In this document: in pieces, positions 5,938-7,309 of the stretch
Layout of the letters: each line of letters starts with the position of its first letter
How positions within the stretch are numbered: position 1 is the stretch's first letter
Assembly (NCBI GenBank): GCA_964633725.1
Contig: CAZWHY010000073.1
Location: forward strand, 1 to 7,309
Direction: 5' to 3'
Length of the DNA stretch: 7,309 nucleotides
Origin: Berkiella_A sp964633725
GTDB taxonomy: Bacteria; Pseudomonadota; Gammaproteobacteria; Berkiellales; Berkiellaceae
Translations under genes and position numbers: made by a program
The notes under the pieces: model-generated
What the model saw: the letters and a program-made list of their open reading frames with translations, nothing else
The model's database searches: none
What the model was told of the DNA's origin: nothing

Positions 5938-5966
5938 ATTTTAGCTGATTTTCCCAAGTCTCTCAA
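5938..5966 (-). promoter_or_regulatory. Antisense RNA promoter
   Basis: On the minus strand, TTGAGA (plus 5961-5966, 5 of 6) and TAAAAT (plus 5938-5943, 5 of 6) stand exactly 17 bp apart. This is one of the best promoter matches in the window. It points away from rep, across the hairpin after parB. Confidence 0.65.
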
Positions 5967-6005
5967 CAAATAATTGGTTGCTAAATTATGCAGTCAGGGA
6001 GACTT
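5956..6005 (+). promoter_or_regulatory. Stem that would hide the leader-ORF ribosome site
   Basis: AAGTCTCTC (5956-5964) can pair with GGGAGACTT (5997-6005), nine pairs including one G-U. The right arm contains the leader Shine-Dalgarno GGGAG and ends one base before its ATG. The same site can alternatively pair with the rep start region (5994-6002 with 6094-6101, one bulged G). Such competing folds suit regulation of rep translation. Confidence 0.45.
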
Positions 6006-6101
6006 ATGCAAAATTTTTTTCAAATAACGGGATTTAACAAGGCAAAATTTACAGATGTCTATCTGTTTTCGCACCACCTAGTTATCCAGCTGATCTCCTG
6101 A
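6006..6101 (+). CDS. Leader peptide coupled to rep (RepY/Tap-like)
   Basis: An ATG at 6006 with GGGAG at 5997-6001 opens a frame of 31 codons (MQNFFQITGFNKAKF..., ending HHLVIQLIS). Its TGA at 6099-6101 overlaps the rep ATG as TGATG. The rep start has no Shine-Dalgarno, so ribosomes ending the leader probably restart on rep. IncFII (Tap) and IncI (RepY) plasmids use leader peptides of similar size in this position, and the antisense RNA acts through them. The peptide sequence itself is probably unimportant. The exact overlap, good ribosome site and neighbouring antisense signals make chance unlikely. Confidence 0.65.
   Translation: MQNFFQITGFNKAKFTDVYLFSHHLVIQLIS
6087..6093 (+). promoter_or_regulatory. 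Possible pseudoknot partner before rep
   Basis: CAGCTGA, 8 nt before the rep start, is perfectly complementary to TCAGCTG (5861-5867) in the loop of the upstream hairpin. IncI and IncB plasmids need a loop-to-rep pseudoknot of this kind for translation of the initiator. Caveat: CAGCTG is self-palindromic, and AGCTGA also occurs at 5943-5948. Confidence 0.4.
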
Positions 6102-6853
6102 TGGTTACTTTGAATAGCATCATAGAAAACAAAAAAGTTCCTCAGATACTATCTCTATCCAGCAAAAGGGTAGAAGAATGGTCTGAACACTCATGGAAAT
6201 GGTTACATAGAATCCGAACTGCTCTTTTGGGAAGGGTCGCTGGAGATAAAAGAATATCTACCAGAACATTAAGGATTGAGCAACGCGTTGCTATACAAAA
6301 ATTATTAAGCACCATACTTGCACATATAGATTTAAAAACAATGTGCATCGGCTACTATGATAAAAAAACTGGTATATTTATAAACCTTGGCATTGAATAC
6401 CTAGCAAAAAAGTCAGGTCTTAATCAAAGAAGGGCACAAAGAGCGTTGCAATGGCTCTATCAGTCAGGGTACATCATAGGCCATCGCAGAACGGTTATTG
6501 ATGAGGACACAGGAGAGTTTATCCACAAAACATCTATACGAAAAATTTCCTTAATACTATTTCGAGATTTGGGCATAACGGAAATAGCCTTGAATCGAGC
6601 ACGCAACACTTCTAGAAAGAGAGCTGAGAATTTTGTTTTAAGAACCTTGAGAAACACTAAGAAAAACACATCAAATACAATCAACGGAATAATTTCCAAT
6701 ATTAGCAATTCGCTTTCGCCATCTCCAAGGCAAAAACAAATAGACCTCCCGCAGCTCTATTTGGAGCGGATAGAACAGCTAAAACATATGTTCCCTGATA
6801 TGAGCTTACATGAAATCAAGGCGCTTCTTCCTTCCCCTAGTGCCTATAAATAA
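6101..6853 (+). CDS. repA: Replication initiator, IncFII RepA-like
   Basis: Predicted 250 residues, somewhat shorter than the roughly 285 of classical IncFII RepA. By eye the middle follows RepA of IncFII plasmids: GIEYLAKKSGLNQRRAQRAL matches the LAIECGL...RATRAL part, WLYQSGYIIGHR matches FLSELGLI, then comes GEFI...SLILFRDLGITEIALNRAR where RepA has a phenylalanine-rich strand and a helix of ALDVSEEAVAAARR type. Residues about 94-128 look like a winged helix. The protein is strongly basic, with a Lys/Arg stretch at 166-190. It should bind the origin, expected just downstream, and recruit DnaA and the helicase. Its ATG lacks a ribosome site and overlaps the leader stop, so synthesis is probably limited by the antisense RNA. 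An origin protein of a diverged related family is the main alternative. Confidence 0.8.
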   Translation: MVTLNSIIENKKVPQILSLSSKRVEEWSEHSWKWLHRIRTALLGRVAGDKRISTRTLRIEQRVAIQKLLSTILAHIDLKTMCIGYYDKKTGIFINLGIEYLAKKSGLNQRRAQRALQWLYQSGYIIGHRRTVIDEDTGEFIHKTSIRKISLILFRDLGITEIALNRARNTSRKRAENFVLRTLRNTKKNTSNTINGIISNISNSLSPSPRQKQIDLPQLYLERIEQLKHMFPDMSLHEIKALLPSPSAYK

Positions 6854-6907
6854 TCAATCCTCACTAATCAAACCATTTTTTCCATAAAATTTAATATCTT
6901 CACAAAA

Positions 6908-6929
6908 TTACCCATGGAAAACATGGTAA
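6908..6929 (+). terminator. Bulged hairpin downstream of rep
   Basis: TTACCCATG and CATGGTAA pair around a GAAAA loop with one bulged C, 55 bp after the rep stop. It is followed by AT-rich DNA with no clean T run. It may end or pause the rep transcript, as the cis element of IncFII plasmids does, but is weak as an intrinsic terminator. Confidence 0.35.
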
Positions 6930-6968
6930 ATATATTATTGTAATTACTGGTATCATTTTTTGCACAGG

Positions 6969-6977
6969 TTATACATA
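6969..6977 (+). promoter_or_regulatory. Candidate DnaA box
   Basis: TTATACATA matches TTATNCACA at 8 of 9 positions. It lies 116 bp after rep and is followed by an AT-rich tract, the arrangement of an oriR. A weaker 7-of-9 match, TTATCCAGC, sits at 6082-6090 just before rep. Confidence 0.45.
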
Positions 6978-7032
6978 TTTACTGTCGTGTTTAAATGTGA
7001 CGTAATACCTTATATTTATACCTAATAATAAG

Positions 7033-7049
7033 AACTATTATAAATAGTT
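7033..7049. repeat. Perfect 17-bp AT-rich palindrome
   Basis: AACTATT and AATAGTT form a perfect 7-bp stem around ATA. It lies in the AT-rich part of the presumed origin and could extrude as a cruciform or mark an initiation or binding site. Confidence 0.45.
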
Positions 7050-7210
7050 AAATAGGAACACAAAACAACATAGTCGATATAATCAATTCTAACCGAAACC
7101 CCAAACAAGGCGACAAACAACTACAGGTGGAACAAATCTTTATATGACCAGGTGAGAAAAACGCGCAGCGTGGTAGTAGCCAATTAAAAATGAAAAACAA
7201 AAATAAAGTT

Positions 7211-7239
7211 TTGACAAACAGTAATTAAATATTGATAAT
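7211..7239 (+). promoter_or_regulatory. Strong promoter near the window end
   Basis: A perfect TTGACA (7211-7216) is followed at 17 bp by GATAAT (7234-7239, 5 of 6). Transcription would start near 7246, toward a gene that continues past the window. Confidence 0.6.
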
Positions 7240-7275
7240 GATTCATTTGAAATGCTAATCAAGGCCAAATTGAGA

Positions 7276-7309
7276 ATGGATAAAATTAAATCTTTAAGTA
7301 ATAAAATGC
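7276..7309 (+). CDS. Possible start of a gene cut by the window end
   Basis: The ATG at 7276 opens MDKIKSLSNKM and stays open to the last base. It follows the strong promoter at 7211-7239 with a leader of about 30 nt. AAGG at 7261-7264 is a rather distant ribosome site (11 nt). An in-frame ATG at 7252 is possible but would lie only a few bases from the likely transcription start. Too little is present to name a product. Confidence 0.35.
   Translation, partial: MDKIKSLSNKM

Larger units (their letters stand above)
6854..7210. other. Non-coding region after rep, probable origin of replication
   Basis: No convincing gene is seen here. In IncFII-type plasmids the cis element and oriR lie directly 3' of repA, and this region has matching landmarks: a bulged hairpin at 6908-6929 (TTACCCATG...CATGGTAA), a near-consensus DnaA box at 6969-6977, an AT-rich tract at about 6978-7060 with a perfect palindrome, and then a purine- and C-biased stretch (7090-7160). 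Origin function is inferred from position and landmarks. Confidence 0.5.

Noticed and set aside
7190..7228. Tiny frame MKNKNKVLTNSN
   Set aside because: It has only 12 codons, no ribosome site, and overlaps the strong promoter.

Overview
The window reads as the backbone of a low-copy bacterial plasmid. It carries a type Ia ParA (Walker ATPase with an N-terminal helix-turn-helix), a ParB, an array of palindromes that looks like the plasmid centromere, and a replication initiator resembling the IncFII RepA family. The DNA is AT-rich and the gene style is gammaproteobacterial. The RepFIIA-like initiator joined to a SopAB-like partition system would suit a plasmid of the Legionella/Coxiella kind, but that host guess is inference from memory and no search was possible.

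Left part (1-2600), cargo. On the minus strand are a winged-helix protein gene whose 3' end lies in 22-bp C-tract repeats (92-670), an unknown 79-residue gene (731-970), and a compact operon of a DUF2975-like four-helix membrane protein followed by a small Xre/YozG-type regulator (1852 down to 1114). On the plus strand are an unknown 65-residue gene (2096-2293) and the N-terminal stump of a short-chain dehydrogenase (2336-2557).

Middle (2677-3620), centromere and control. At least ten copies of a palindrome, best form TGTTTCGATATCGAAACA, recur mostly every 65-66 bp. The run is broken by exactly 100 N, a placeholder for an unresolved assembly gap. Next come two long inverted repeats around a good promoter for parA, likely operators for autorepression. 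parA (3628-4809) and parB (4814-5806) are 4 bp apart. The array is probably the site ParB loads on and ParA moves.

Right part (5807-7309), replication. Between parB and rep lies a compact set of signals like the copy-control region of IncFII/IncI/IncB plasmids: a hairpin, a minus-strand promoter that would make an antisense RNA over it, a 31-residue leader ORF whose TGA overlaps the rep ATG (TGATG), and a loop sequence complementary to bases just before rep. The rep gene has no Shine-Dalgarno of its own, which fits coupling to the leader. Downstream of rep is about 400 bp without a gene, with a near-consensus DnaA box and an AT-rich palindrome, the expected place for the origin. A strong promoter and the start of an unfinished reading frame close the window.

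The main points for follow-up are the centromere array, whose half-sites match chromosomal parS but with a longer centre, and the antisense/leader-peptide copy-control region.
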